NCBI GenBank assembly: GCA_947304185.1
Contig: CAMZAM010000005.1
Location: 42,412 to 106,411, forward strand
From: an uncultured Bacteroidales bacterium
Lineage (GTDB): Bacteria; Bacteroidota; Bacteroidia; Bacteroidales; F082
Length of the DNA: 64,000 bases
Direction: 5' to 3'
In this document: positions 25,247 through 34,900 of the stretch, piece by piece
Layout: each line of letters starts with the position of its first letter
Numbering within the stretch: the stretch's first letter is position 1
Translations under genes and position numbers: made by a program
Notes under the pieces: model-generated
Database searches by the model: none
Told to the model about the DNA's origin: nothing
What the model saw: the letters and a program-made list of their open reading frames with translations, nothing else

Positions 25247-26209
25247 TTAGTTTTGATTTTCATTCTTCTCTTCCAACAATTTCTTTTCTGCCAGGAATAT
25301 CGAGGCATCCAGCTCATATCCGACAAGGATTATGATACAATTGACATACATCCACATCATAAAGATGATAAGACCGCCGATTGAGCCGTAAAGTGCATTG
25401 TAGTTGGAGAAATTGACGATATAGTAATTAAATCCAATGGTTCCGAAGATAAACAGCAACGTAAACATGATGGTGCCTGGTGTAAACAGTCTGAATTTTC
25501 TTGATTTATCAGGGTTTCCGAAGTAATAAAGCACCGCTATGGCCACGAGAAGCGCAAACACTGTGAGCAGCCAGCGGCCGATATTGATCATTGAAACGAT
25601 AAAACCGTCATCGATGAAGTCTAATCCAATATAATCAATGATTTGCGGCAGGAAATCGTTGCCGACTATGATCAAGGATATTGATGTGATGAGCAGCGTG
25701 CCAAGGATGAAAGTGGTTAGCAAGCCGCCTCCGTACATTCTTATGATGTTCATCTTTCCTATGTGGTTGACACCCATGTCAAAGCCGCGGAAGAAAGCGC
25801 GGATGGAGCCTGAAGCGAAGTAAAACGCCATGATGATACCTATCGACATGAGGGTGTTATGCTGATGCGACATTATCTCGTCGATGGTCCCCACCACCCT
25901 GTCAGCGACCGATGGCACCAGTTTGTGGATAAAGTCAACAATCGTTTCTTTCACACCTTCGAGCGGCATATATGGGATGAATGTAAAAAGCACCATGATT
26001 GCCGGGAACAGCGCCAAGAACACGTTAAAAGCCACGGCTGCAGCACGGTCGGTGAGGTAACCCTTTGAGAATCCGTTGATAAAATACACCAGCACATCGT
26101 AAAAAGGACGGCCTCGGAATCCCGGGAAAGTGATACCTTTTAACCACGCTATCGTCTTGTCTTTCAATGCAATAGCCTTGTCTTCGTATTTCTTTAAGTC
26201 AAATTTCAT
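25247..26209 (-). CDS. YihY/BrkB family inner membrane protein
   Basis: A 320-residue protein with about six membrane segments. Family signatures: DRAAAVAFNVFLALFPAIMVL near residue 55, YFASGSIRAFFRGFD, GTIMFTLLFIFGTIGFNYYI and IFMMWMYVNCIIILVGYELD near the end. Once called ribonuclease BN, the family is now regarded as membrane proteins of uncertain function. I place the start at 26209 (MKFDLKKYEDK); the frame stays open to 26500 but that extension crosses the divergent RseC-like gene and reads as non-coding. First gene of the minus-strand run down to 18299. Confidence 0.88.
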   Translation of the reverse strand: MKFDLKKYEDKAIALKDKTIAWLKGITFPGFRGRPFYDVLVYFINGFSKGYLTDRAAAVAFNVFLALFPAIMVLFTFIPYMPLEGVKETIVDFIHKLVPSVADRVVGTIDEIMSHQHNTLMSIGIIMAFYFASGSIRAFFRGFDMGVNHIGKMNIIRMYGGGLLTTFILGTLLITSISLIIVGNDFLPQIIDYIGLDFIDDGFIVSMINIGRWLLTVFALLVAIAVLYYFGNPDKSRKFRLFTPGTIMFTLLFIFGTIGFNYYIVNFSNYNALYGSIGGLIIFMMWMYVNCIIILVGYELDASIFLAEKKLLEEKNENQN

Positions 26210-26291
26210 AACCAAATAGTAAAACTTGCAAATATACAAAAAATTTAGTGATGTATTGATTTTTTTCTTACTTTTGTAAAAAATTAGAAAA

Positions 26292-26702
26292 ATGGGAGAA
26301 CATATTTCACACCCTGGCGTAGTGGTCGGGATTAACGATAAAGACCTTGATATTGAGATACTTAGCTCAAGCATGTGCGGTTCCTGCGGCATCAAGTCGG
26401 CATGTGGAATGTCGGAGATGCAGGAGAAGCGCGTCACAGTGCCAAAACCTGCCGACAAGGAGTTTATTGTCGGGCAGCCGGTCAAGATTATAATGAACAC
26501 CAGTCAAGGCAACAAGGCGGCCTTGTTTGCATATTTCATTCCGGCCTTTTTGTTAGTCGCTATCATAGTGATACTCAGCAACTTATCGATTAAAGAATGG
26601 ATTGCGGCACTTGTCGGGATCGGCGTCATTGCAGTTTATTATCTGGTGTTGTATTTCTTCAGAAACAAACTGAGGGATAATTTCACCTACGAAATAAGAT
26701 AA
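26292..26702 (+). CDS. RseC/SoxR-reducing-system family protein
   Basis: A 136-residue membrane protein of the RseC_MucC family. N-terminal cysteine motif C29xxC32xxxxxC38 (MCGSCGIKSAC) precedes a soluble stretch (~40-75) and two membrane segments (~78-97 and ~103-123). In other bacteria RseC works with Rnf-like pumps to reduce SoxR. Here it lies 139 nt upstream of rnfB, the usual place in Bacteroidota. I infer a role in Rnf redox function or assembly rather than SoxR control, since no soxR is visible. It is separated from rnfB by a gap with its own -7 element. Confidence 0.88.
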   Translation: MGEHISHPGVVVGINDKDLDIEILSSSMCGSCGIKSACGMSEMQEKRVTVPKPADKEFIVGQPVKIIMNTSQGNKAALFAYFIPAFLLVAIIVILSNLSIKEWIAALVGIGVIAVYYLVLYFFRNKLRDNFTYEIR

Positions 26703-26739
26703 ATTTATCTAAAAAGTTTCATTTCCTTCAAATTGACTG

Positions 26740-26760
26740 GTTAGTACTTTGGTACTTAAC
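26740..26760. promoter_or_regulatory. Small inverted repeat upstream of rnfB
   Basis: GTTAGTAC and GTACTTAAC face each other across TTTG, one base bulged. It could be an operator, or a weak hairpin after the RseC-like gene. No T-run follows directly. Confidence 0.3.
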
Positions 26761-26818
26761 GAGTTACATTTTTTGCATTTTTTCCTTGTTTAATAATAAA
26801 AATATTAGTAAATTTGCA

Positions 26819-26826
26819 GCGCTAAA
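26819..26826 (+). promoter_or_regulatory. Promoter -7 element for rnfBCDGEA
   Basis: TAAATTTG, 16 nt before the rnfB ATG. The nearest TTG (26786-26788) is 30 nt upstream, longer than the usual 19-21, so the -33 element is unclear. Confidence 0.45.
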
Positions 26827-26841
26827 AATATATTTTGTTTT

Positions 26842-27744
26842 ATGAGTAATGTTTTATTATGGTCCTTAGTGATTCTGGGCATTTTAGGAGGAGTAGCGGC
26901 GGTGATATTATTCTTCGTCGCGAAGAAGTTCAAGGTTGAGGAGAACCCTCTCATCGATGAGGTGGAGTCAGTGCTTGCTGGTGCCAACTGCGGTGGCTGC
27001 GGTTTCGCCGGTTGCCGTAACTTCGCGGAGGCTTGTGTTAAGGCCGCTGCCGAGAAGCAGAGCCTTGCAGGGTTGAACTGCCCGAGTTCTGACATGTCGA
27101 AAGTAGCAGGATTGCTTGGACTTACCGCTACCGTTGCCGAGCCGATGATTGCTGTAGTACGTTGCAACGGTACTTGTGAGAACGCGCCATCGAAGGTGCA
27201 TTATGAGGGAGCCGACATCTGCGGTTTCGCCAACACTCTCTACGCTGGCGAGAACGGATGTCCTAACGGCTGCTTAGGTTTGGGCGACTGCGTGAAGAAA
27301 TGTCAGTTCAACGCGCTCCACATCAACGAGGAGACAGGGTTGCCTGAGGTCGACGAAGACAAGTGCGTGGGTTGCGGCGCATGTGCCAAGGCTTGTCCGC
27401 GCGGTGTCATCGAGATCCGTGCCAAGGGTAAGAACAATCGTCGCGTCTACGTGGCATGTAACAACGTGGAGAAAGGCGCCATCGCCATGAAGAACTGTAA
27501 GGTAAGCTGCATCGGCTGCCAGAAGTGCTTCAAGACCTGTCCGTTTGAGGCTATCGAGATGCGCGGAAACCTCGCCTACATCGACTTCACGAAGTGCAAG
27601 CAATGCCGTAAGTGCGTCGAGGCCTGCCCTCGCGGAAGCATCCATGAGGTCAACTTCCCGCCAAGAAAGCCAAAGGCTGAGGCACCAGTAGAAGAGAAAC
27701 CAGCAGAAAAAATTGTTGAACAACCAAACGAAAGTAAAGAATAA
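26842..27744 (+). CDS. rnfB: Rnf complex subunit RnfB
   Basis: Iron-sulfur electron-entry subunit of the ferredoxin:NAD+ oxidoreductase (Rnf) at the inner membrane. 300 residues: membrane helix (~5-27), a 4Fe-4S domain with C50xxC53xxxxC58 and C80 (NCGGCGFAGC...LNC), then ferredoxin-type sets (CPNGCLGLGDCVKKC, CVGCGACAKACPRG, CIGCQKCFKTCP, CKQCRKCVEACPRG). The tail after ~275 is Pro/Glu/Lys rich. It accepts electrons from reduced ferredoxin in known systems. rnfC follows after 3 nt. Confidence 0.96.
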   Translation: MSNVLLWSLVILGILGGVAAVILFFVAKKFKVEENPLIDEVESVLAGANCGGCGFAGCRNFAEACVKAAAEKQSLAGLNCPSSDMSKVAGLLGLTATVAEPMIAVVRCNGTCENAPSKVHYEGADICGFANTLYAGENGCPNGCLGLGDCVKKCQFNALHINEETGLPEVDEDKCVGCGACAKACPRGVIEIRAKGKNNRRVYVACNNVEKGAIAMKNCKVSCIGCQKCFKTCPFEAIEMRGNLAYIDFTKCKQCRKCVEACPRGSIHEVNFPPRKPKAEAPVEEKPAEKIVEQPNESKE

Positions 27745-27747
27745 GGT

Positions 27748-29097
27748 ATGAATCCAATTAAGACATTTCCAAAAGGTGGCGTTCATCCGGAAGAAAACAA
27801 GCTTTCGTCGGATCAGCCTATCATCACATTTGAGATACCGAAACAGGTTATCATCCCGCTCGGTCAGTGCCTCGGCGCACCGGCAGAGCCGATAGTCGCA
27901 AAAGGCGACAAGGTGAAGGTCGGTCAGCTCATCGCCACGGCGAAGGGTTTCATCAGCGCCAACGTGCACTCGTCAGTGAGCGGCACCGTCAACAAGATCG
28001 ACGACGTGATGGACCACACAGGCTACCGTAAGCCTGCTATCTTCATCGACGTGGAAGGCGACGAATGGCTCGAAGGCATCGACACCAGCGACACCTTAGT
28101 AAAAGATATCACACTCTCGAGACAAGAGATTATCGACCGCATCAAACAGCATGGCATTGTGGGTCTCGGCGGCGCCACATTCCCGACATACGTCAAGCTG
28201 ATGATACCGCAAGACAAAAAAGCGGAGTACGTCATCATCAACGCGGCGGAATGCGAGCCTTACCTCACCTGCGACAACCGTCTGTTGCTTGAGAAGCCTT
28301 ATGAGTTCCTCGTGGGCGTGAAGGTCATCATGAAAGCCGTCGACGCTCCTAAGGGAGTGGTTGGCATTGAGGTCAACAAGATGGATGCGGCCAAGATGCT
28401 TGACGAGATTATCAAGAAAGACAAATATTTCGAAGGCATCGAGATACAGCCATTGAAGACTAAATATCCTCAAGGCGGTGAGAAACAGCTCATCAAATCC
28501 GTCACCGGACGCGAGGTGCCGTCAGGCAAGCTGCCTATCGAGACAGGCTGCGTCGTCGTCAACGTGGCATCGACATTCGCAATCTACGAGGCTGTTCAGA
28601 AGAACAAACCTCTGGTTTACCGTGTCGTCACCGTGACAGGTAAATCGGTGAAAAAGCCATCGAACTTCCTGACGAGGATAGGTACTCCTGCCAACTTGCT
28701 CATCGAGGCAGCCGGCGGACTCCCAGAAGATACAGCCAACCTCATCAACGGTGGCCCGATGATGGGTAAGTCGGTGAGTGTCACCACCTTCCCTACCATC
28801 AAAGGCACTTCAGGCATCCTGATGCTCAACGAGAAAGACGCTCAGCCGCGTAAGGTGAGCAACTGCATCCGTTGCGGTAAGTGCATGAGTGCCTGCCCAA
28901 TGGGACTGGAGCCTTACCTCTTGAACCGTCTGGCACGTCAGAACAACTTCGAGGAGACAGAGAAACACAATATCATGGACTGCATCGAATGCGGCTCATG
29001 CGAGTTCACCTGTCCTGCCAACATCCCGCTGGCGGATTACATCCGTTACGGCAAGACGAAGACAGGACAATTAATACGTTCACGTAATCAGAAATAG
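27748..29097 (+). CDS. rnfC: Rnf complex subunit RnfC
   Basis: NADH/FMN-site peripheral subunit of Rnf. 449 residues with the N-terminal KTFPKGGVHPEENK (RnfC_N), the GLGGATFPTYVK glycine loop and INAAECEPYLTCDNRLL of the NADH/FMN-binding core, the SLBB region, and two 4Fe-4S sets near the C-terminus: CIRCGKCMSACPMG and CIECGSCEFTCPANIP. Compact length compared with gammaproteobacterial RnfC, which has a long repeat tail. Homologous to NqrA encoded at 41763. Confidence 0.96.
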   Translation: MNPIKTFPKGGVHPEENKLSSDQPIITFEIPKQVIIPLGQCLGAPAEPIVAKGDKVKVGQLIATAKGFISANVHSSVSGTVNKIDDVMDHTGYRKPAIFIDVEGDEWLEGIDTSDTLVKDITLSRQEIIDRIKQHGIVGLGGATFPTYVKLMIPQDKKAEYVIINAAECEPYLTCDNRLLLEKPYEFLVGVKVIMKAVDAPKGVVGIEVNKMDAAKMLDEIIKKDKYFEGIEIQPLKTKYPQGGEKQLIKSVTGREVPSGKLPIETGCVVVNVASTFAIYEAVQKNKPLVYRVVTVTGKSVKKPSNFLTRIGTPANLLIEAAGGLPEDTANLINGGPMMGKSVSVTTFPTIKGTSGILMLNEKDAQPRKVSNCIRCGKCMSACPMGLEPYLLNRLARQNNFEETEKHNIMDCIECGSCEFTCPANIPLADYIRYGKTKTGQLIRSRNQK

Positions 29098-29099
29098 CT

Positions 29100-30059
29100 A
29101 TGAATCAGTTAACAATATCAGGCTCTCCGCATGTACACGGAGAATTGAGCGTAAAGAAAATAATGTACCTGGTGATACTCGCCCTCATGCCGGCGTTTGC
29201 GGTCTCAGTGTACTTCTTCGGATTTAACGCTATCCGAGTGACTTTGATTTCAGTGGCGACATGTGTGCTCACTGAGTTCTTAATTCAGAAATATCTGATG
29301 AAAGGCGAATGCACCATCGGCGACGGCTCAGCCATCCTGACAGGTATACTCCTCGCCTTCAACGTGCCGAGCAACATCCCATGGTGGATGGTAGTTGTCG
29401 GCGGCATCGTGGCCATCGGCATTGCAAAAATGTCGTTCGGCGGACTTGGCAAGAACCCGTTCAACCCAGCATTGGTAGGCCGTGTGTTCATGCTCATCTC
29501 CTTCCCTGTCGCCATGACGACATGGCCAGTGCCGGCACAGAACTTCTGGTCGGTGGATGTCATCACAGGCCCTACGACATTAGGTCTTCTGAAAGAAGGC
29601 GGCGTCGACGCTGTGAGTAACATCAACTACTGGGACATGCTCATCGGTAACACAGGAGGCTCGTTTGGTGAGATGTGTGCATTAGCATTGATCATCGGCG
29701 GTTTGTTCCTCATCATCATGAAGATCATCGACTGGCAGACACCTGTCATCATCATCGCCACAGTAGCTTTGGTATCGGGAATCTGCTGGCTGATAGCACC
29801 AGAGACATACGTCAACCCGTTGTATCACATCCTCAGCGGAGGCTTGATGCTCGGCGCCTTCTTCATGGCAACAGACATGGTGACATCACCTATGACTGTC
29901 GGAGGCAAGTGCATCTTCGCCCTCGGCATCGGCTTGATAACCATCATCATCCGTCTGTGGGGCCAGTATCCTGAAGGAATGTCGTTTGCAATCCTTATCA
30001 TGAACGCCGTAGTGCCGCTCATCAACAAGGGTTTCAAACCAAAACGTTTTGGAGTTTAA
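29100..30059 (+). CDS. rnfD: Rnf complex subunit RnfD
   Basis: Integral membrane subunit (319 residues, about nine to ten helices), homologous to NqrB. It starts MNQLTISGSPHVHGELSVKKIM, a typical RnfD N-terminus. The covalent-FMN threonine is expected in an S/T-G-A-T motif; here the corresponding site reads TGPT (residues 156-159) followed by another Thr, a change from Ala to Pro. FGGLGKNPFNPALVGRVF and FFMATDMVTSPMT are conserved membrane stretches. It lies 2 nt after rnfC. Confidence 0.95.
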   Translation: MNQLTISGSPHVHGELSVKKIMYLVILALMPAFAVSVYFFGFNAIRVTLISVATCVLTEFLIQKYLMKGECTIGDGSAILTGILLAFNVPSNIPWWMVVVGGIVAIGIAKMSFGGLGKNPFNPALVGRVFMLISFPVAMTTWPVPAQNFWSVDVITGPTTLGLLKEGGVDAVSNINYWDMLIGNTGGSFGEMCALALIIGGLFLIIMKIIDWQTPVIIIATVALVSGICWLIAPETYVNPLYHILSGGLMLGAFFMATDMVTSPMTVGGKCIFALGIGLITIIIRLWGQYPEGMSFAILIMNAVVPLINKGFKPKRFGV

Positions 30060-30085
30060 TTGTTGAATCTTAAAGTTTTGAAGTT

Positions 30086-30673
30086 ATGGCAAAGAAAGAA
30101 TCAACATTAAAGAATATGCTCATCGCTTTGATGGTCATCACCATCGTTTCGGGCGGAGTTCTCGGTTTTATCTATGGTTTGACAAAGCCAGCCATCGATA
30201 AAGTTGAGGAAAACAAGAATATAAAAGCTATCAACGAGGTATTGAAGACTGATGTGGCTATCGCTACGACAGAGGCTGTGGTCATCGAGGACCTCACCTA
30301 TAACCTCGCATACGATGCTGAAGGCAACTTCATCGGAGCGGCCGTCAAGACTTATTCGATGAACGGCTTCGGCGGAAAAGTCGAACTCATGGTCGGTATG
30401 TTAGCCGACGGCGTTATTAATAAGGTGTCGGTGCTGTCACAGGCCGAGACTCCTGGTCTGGGAGCTAACATGGTGAACGACAAGTTCAAAGGTCAGTTTG
30501 ACGGCAAAAATCCTGCCACTTTCAACCTCAAAGTGAAGAAAGACGGTGGTGATGTCGACGCTATCACAGCTGCTACAATCAGTTCGAGAGCCGTTGCAGA
30601 GGCCATCAAGAAGGCTGCCGACGGTTTCGAGGCTAACAAAGACCAATTCATGAAAGGAGGAGACAATGAGTAA
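30086..30673 (+). CDS. rnfG: Rnf complex subunit RnfG
   Basis: Periplasmic flavoprotein subunit of Rnf, homologous to NqrC. 195 residues with one N-terminal membrane helix (~10-30) and a soluble FMN-binding domain. [12 protein letters not shown] and [10 protein letters not shown] are family motifs. The flavinylation motif reads TAAT (161-164, within [12 protein letters not shown]), with Ala in the second position instead of the usual Gly. It overlaps rnfE by 8 nt. Confidence 0.95.
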   Translation: MAKKESTLKNMLIALMVITIVSGGVLGFIYGLTKPAIDKVEENKNIKAINEVLKTDVAIATTEAVVIEDLTYNLAYDAEGNFIGAAVKTYSMNGFGGKVELMVGMLADGVINKVSVLSQAETPGLGANMVNDKFKGQFDGKNPATFNLKVKKDGGDVDAITAATISSRAVAEAIKKAADGFEANKDQFMKGGDNE

Positions 30674-31256
30674 CTGGAAAACTTTCACCAAAGGACTTAT
30701 CAAGGAAAACCCTATTCTGGTCCTTTTGTTAGGATGCTGTCCTACCCTCGCCACAACGACGAGTGCCATCAACGGAATGTCGATGGGATTGGCGACAACA
30801 TTCGTTTTGATAATGTCTAACTTAGTCATCTCATTACTTAAGAACTTCATTCCCGACAAGGTGAGAATCCCTTGCTTCATCGTGGTTATCGCCTCGTTTG
30901 TGACTGTGGTTCAATTGGTTATGCAGGCTTACGTGCCTGATATCTACGAGACATTAGGTCTGTTTATCCCGCTCATCGTGGTGAACTGCATAGTGCTGGG
31001 ACGTGCTGAGGCCTTCGCTTCGAAGAACCCGGTGTGGCCTTCGATTCTCGACGGCGCCGGCATGGGCTTAGGCTTCACCTTCGCCTTGACGATCCTCGGC
31101 TCGATCCGTGAGATCCTTGGCAGCGGCAGCATCTTCAACTACAGATTCTTACCTGAAGACGCACAGACCATCCTTGTGTTCGTGCTCGCTCCTGGAGCTT
31201 TCATCGCCTTGGGTTATCTCATCGCAATAGTCAACAGATTAAAAAGAACTAAATAA
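30666..31256 (+). CDS. rnfE: Rnf complex subunit RnfE
   Basis: A 196-residue, six-helix membrane subunit homologous to NqrD. Family motifs: [19 protein letters not shown] at the N-terminus, [18 protein letters not shown] in the middle and [17 protein letters not shown]. The conserved Cys residues in the membrane (GCCP and VNC) correspond to ligands of the intramembrane iron-sulfur cluster shared by the NqrD/E and RnfE/A pairs. Overlaps rnfG and is followed by rnfA after 9 nt. Confidence 0.96.
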   Translation: MSNWKTFTKGLIKENPILVLLLGCCPTLATTTSAINGMSMGLATTFVLIMSNLVISLLKNFIPDKVRIPCFIVVIASFVTVVQLVMQAYVPDIYETLGLFIPLIVVNCIVLGRAEAFASKNPVWPSILDGAGMGLGFTFALTILGSIREILGSGSIFNYRFLPEDAQTILVFVLAPGAFIALGYLIAIVNRLKRTK

Positions 31257-31265
31257 TAAAGTGCC

Positions 31266-31850
31266 ATGAAAATCATCATCATTCTTATATCGACAATATT
31301 TGTCAACAACGTCATTTTGGCGCAGTTCCTCGGAATATGCCCATTTTTAGGCACTTCCAAGAAGACTTCCACCGCTGTTGGCATGGGTGCAGCCGTTATC
31401 TTCGTGCTTGTGCTTGCCACCTTGGTGACATATCTTTTGAATAAATACGTCCTTGTGGCGCATGGGTTGGAGTTCTTGCAGACCATAGCGTTCATCCTGG
31501 TCATCGCGGCCTTGGTGCAGATGGTTGAGATCATCCTGAAGAAGATCAGCCCGTCGCTTTACACCGCTTTGGGCGTGTTCTTACCTTTGATTACCACTAA
31601 CTGCTGCGTCCTCGGCGTCTCGTTGAAGGTCGTAGGCGAAGGCTTCATCTATGGCAACAACGTCGGAGAGGCCATCATCTACGCTGCAGGTATCGCTATC
31701 GGCTTTGCAGTGGCATTGATAATCTTCTCAGGCATCCGTGAGCATATCGACCTCATGGAAGCACCAGAAGGTACCAAAGGCACCCCTATCGCCCTCATCA
31801 CCGCTGGCATCTTAGCTATGGCATTCATGGGATTCGGAGGTCTAGTGTAG
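31266..31850 (+). CDS. rnfA: Rnf complex subunit RnfA
   Basis: A 194-residue, six-helix membrane subunit homologous to NqrE, pseudo-symmetric with RnfE. Motifs: NNVILAQFLGICPFLG (with membrane Cys), FLPLITTNCCVLGVSL and the C-terminal GILAMAFMGFGGLV. Last gene of the compact rnfBCDGEA set. The next gene, a C25 peptidase, starts 62 nt later without an obvious terminator in between. Confidence 0.96.
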   Translation: MKIIIILISTIFVNNVILAQFLGICPFLGTSKKTSTAVGMGAAVIFVLVLATLVTYLLNKYVLVAHGLEFLQTIAFILVIAALVQMVEIILKKISPSLYTALGVFLPLITTNCCVLGVSLKVVGEGFIYGNNVGEAIIYAAGIAIGFAVALIIFSGIREHIDLMEAPEGTKGTPIALITAGILAMAFMGFGGLV

Positions 31851-31912
31851 TTTGAAGTCAGAGATTTAAATTAGAAGTTAAATATTAGAGTAATAACCTT
31901 TAAAATTAAAAA

Positions 31913-34900
31913 ATGAAAAAGACAAACTTTCTCAGATTAGTCAGCATGGCATTATTGATGCTGGGCATGACTACTGCTTTGACAGCTCAGGAGGTCCGTA
32001 CTTTCAGCTTCAACCACGAAGGAAAGGCCGGCATCCGTATGATTGAGCAGACAAGAGGCAACGTCGCTCTCGAGTACAACCTCGACGAGATGAGCCTCAC
32101 CTCATTCACCTACAACGGTGAGGAGATGCAGACAATCGGCATTGCCGATATCAGCCTTCCTAACGGGAAGGGACTCCCAAACGTGCCAAGTTACAGCCGC
32201 GCCATTGCCATCCCGCAGGGAGCACAGGCTGTCTTGCATGTTGTTAGTTATGAGCAACAGGTTATCGATGACGTGAATGTCGAGCCGTCGCTTGGCGTTC
32301 AGGTTGAGAACGAAGAGCCTGACATGAACTACACCAAGGACATGAAGGTCTACGCAGAAAACGCCTTCTATCCTACTGAGTTCGCAAGTGTCAGTGAGCC
32401 TTCGAGCATCCGTGGCGTCGACATCGTGAACCTCAGCATCAACCCTGTGAGATTCAACCCTGTGACAAAGCAGGCCATTGTTTATCACAACATCGAGGTT
32501 GAAGTCGAGTTTGTAGGCGGCAATGGTCAGTTTGGTGACAACCGTCTGCGTTCACGTTATTTCGATCCTATCTTAGCTCAAAACATCATGAACTACAACA
32601 GCTTACCAGTCATCGACTATGAAGCTAGAATGCAGGATTGGGTTAGAAACAATCGTGAGGGTTATGAGTATATCATCATCATCCCTAACAACGATGGTTT
32701 TGTTGAGCCAGCAAATCGTTTGAAAGAGTACCGTATGCAGCAGGGTATCCTGACTGAGGTGTTCCGTCTTGACGAGATCCCGGCCACAACAACGGCAATG
32801 ATGAAGACCTGGTTCCACAACGCCTATAACAACTGGGAGATCGCTCCTGTGGCAGTGTTGCTCTTCGCTGACCATAACACCAACATGGGACAGGGTATTC
32901 CGGCTGAAGAGATCTATCACTCAAGCAGCTACGGTAACTGCATCACTGATAACCAGTATGCCGACGTCACTGGCGACAAGCTGCCGGAGATGATCTTCTC
33001 ACGTTTGATAGCTGCCAACCCTACAGAGGCAGCTATGATGGCCGACAAGCAGATTGAATATGAGTACACCAATCCTAACATGGATGCCAACTCATACAAC
33101 GTGCCTGTCACTGCACTCGGATGGCAGACAGAACGTTGGTTCCAGCTCTGTTCAGAGGTCGTGGGCGGTTATTTCCGTTCAGAAGGTAAGAACCCACTGC
33201 GTATCAACTGCATCTATCAGGGCACTCCAGGATCATCATGGTCATCAGCACAAAACACTGCTCAGGTGGTGAGTTATTTCGGTCCTACAGGCACCAACTA
33301 CATCCCGCAGACCCCTGACCAGCTTGGCGGTTTCAACGGCGGCACACCAGAACAGATTGTCACTGCCATCAACCAAGGCACCATGTTAGTGCAGCACCGT
33401 GACCACGGTTTGGAGACAGGATGGGGAGAGCCTGCATTCCGTAACTCACACGTAGCTCAGCTCAACAACGTAGGCAAGATGCCTTTCGTGTTCTCAATCA
33501 ACTGTCTGACAGGTCAGTTTGACCTCGGCTCAGGACCATGTTTCGCCGAAGCTTTCATGCGTCACACCTACAACGGCCAGAACGCAGGCGCTGTCGGTCT
33601 GATCTGCCCTACCGACGTGTCGTATTCATTCGTTAACGACGCTCTCGTTTGGGGTATCTACGACCAGTTTGAGCCAGAGTTCATGCCAACGTTACCGAGC
33701 AACACCAACAACCACGTGTATGATAAGAGAGGCAACTGGTTCCCGGCATTCGGTCTCGTAGCAGGAAAATATTTCCTCGCTGAGACTTCATGGCCTTACA
33801 ATGACGGCTCGAAAATCATCACCTATCAGATGTTCACTGCACACTGCGACGCCTTCCTGCGTCTTTACAGTGAAGTCCCACAGACTATGACGGTTCAGCA
33901 CCAGAGCGTGCAGCTGGCAGGTCTTAACTCCATACAAATCACAGCTCCTGAGGGTGCTATGATTGCTTTGACTACTGGCGAAGGTGAAAACGTCCAGATC
34001 ATAGCAGTGGCAGAGGCTACAGGTGCTATTCAAAATATCGAGATAGCTCCGCAGACCCCTCCTACAGTGCTCCACCTCACCGTAACAGGTCAGAACTACC
34101 TCCGTTATGAGGCTGACATCGACGTCATCCCGGCTGAAGGACCATACATCATCATCAACAGCTACGAGCTTATCAATGAAGCAAGCCAGATCAACTATGG
34201 TGACAACACAGGATTCAATATCCAACTCAAGAATGTCGGTAACTCACAGGCTCCTGCAGGAAGCATGACGATCACCACCGACTCGGAGTATGTGACAATC
34301 ACCAATGGCACAGCCAACTTCAACGCTATCAACTCAGATAACACTATTGACCTCAACGAAGCTTTCGACTTCACAATCTCGGAAGCAGTGCCTAACAAGA
34401 CGACCATCGACTTCTTAGTCACAATCAACAGTGGTTCAGACACTTACGAGACTCATATCGTAATGAAAGCCTTCGCTCCAGAGTTTGAGATTCAGACTGT
34501 GGGAATCAGAGAGATTCAAAACGGTAACGGCAACGGACGCCTTGACCCAGGTGAGACAGCCAGACTGAGATTCACTGTAAAGAACAAAGGTAATGCCGAT
34601 TCACAAGTCACCAATGCCACAATCGTTATAAACAACCCATTCTTAGAACTTCTGACACCTGCAACAGTATCAGTCGACATGATTGAAGCCGATGGTTATG
34701 GCCATTATGATTTTGAAGTGCTTGTTGGCAACGCTCCCGCTGGATATGCTGCAGAATACACATTGAATGTGGCTTCAGGCGTTTATACCGACACAAAAGA
34801 CTTCATGTCGAAGATCGGTCTTAACGTTGAAGACTTTGAGTCAGGCTCGCTCGATCCTACAAAGTGGACTAACAGCAACTCACAGTCTCCTTGGGCTATC

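Noticed and set aside
26210..26500. 97-residue N-terminal extension of the BrkB-family protein
   Set aside because: It overlaps the divergent RseC-like gene, has no family match and would remove the normal N-terminus MKFDLKK.
27274..27969. Open frame of 231 codons antisense to rnfB and rnfC
   Set aside because: It crosses two certain genes and follows their codon periodicity; no independent support.
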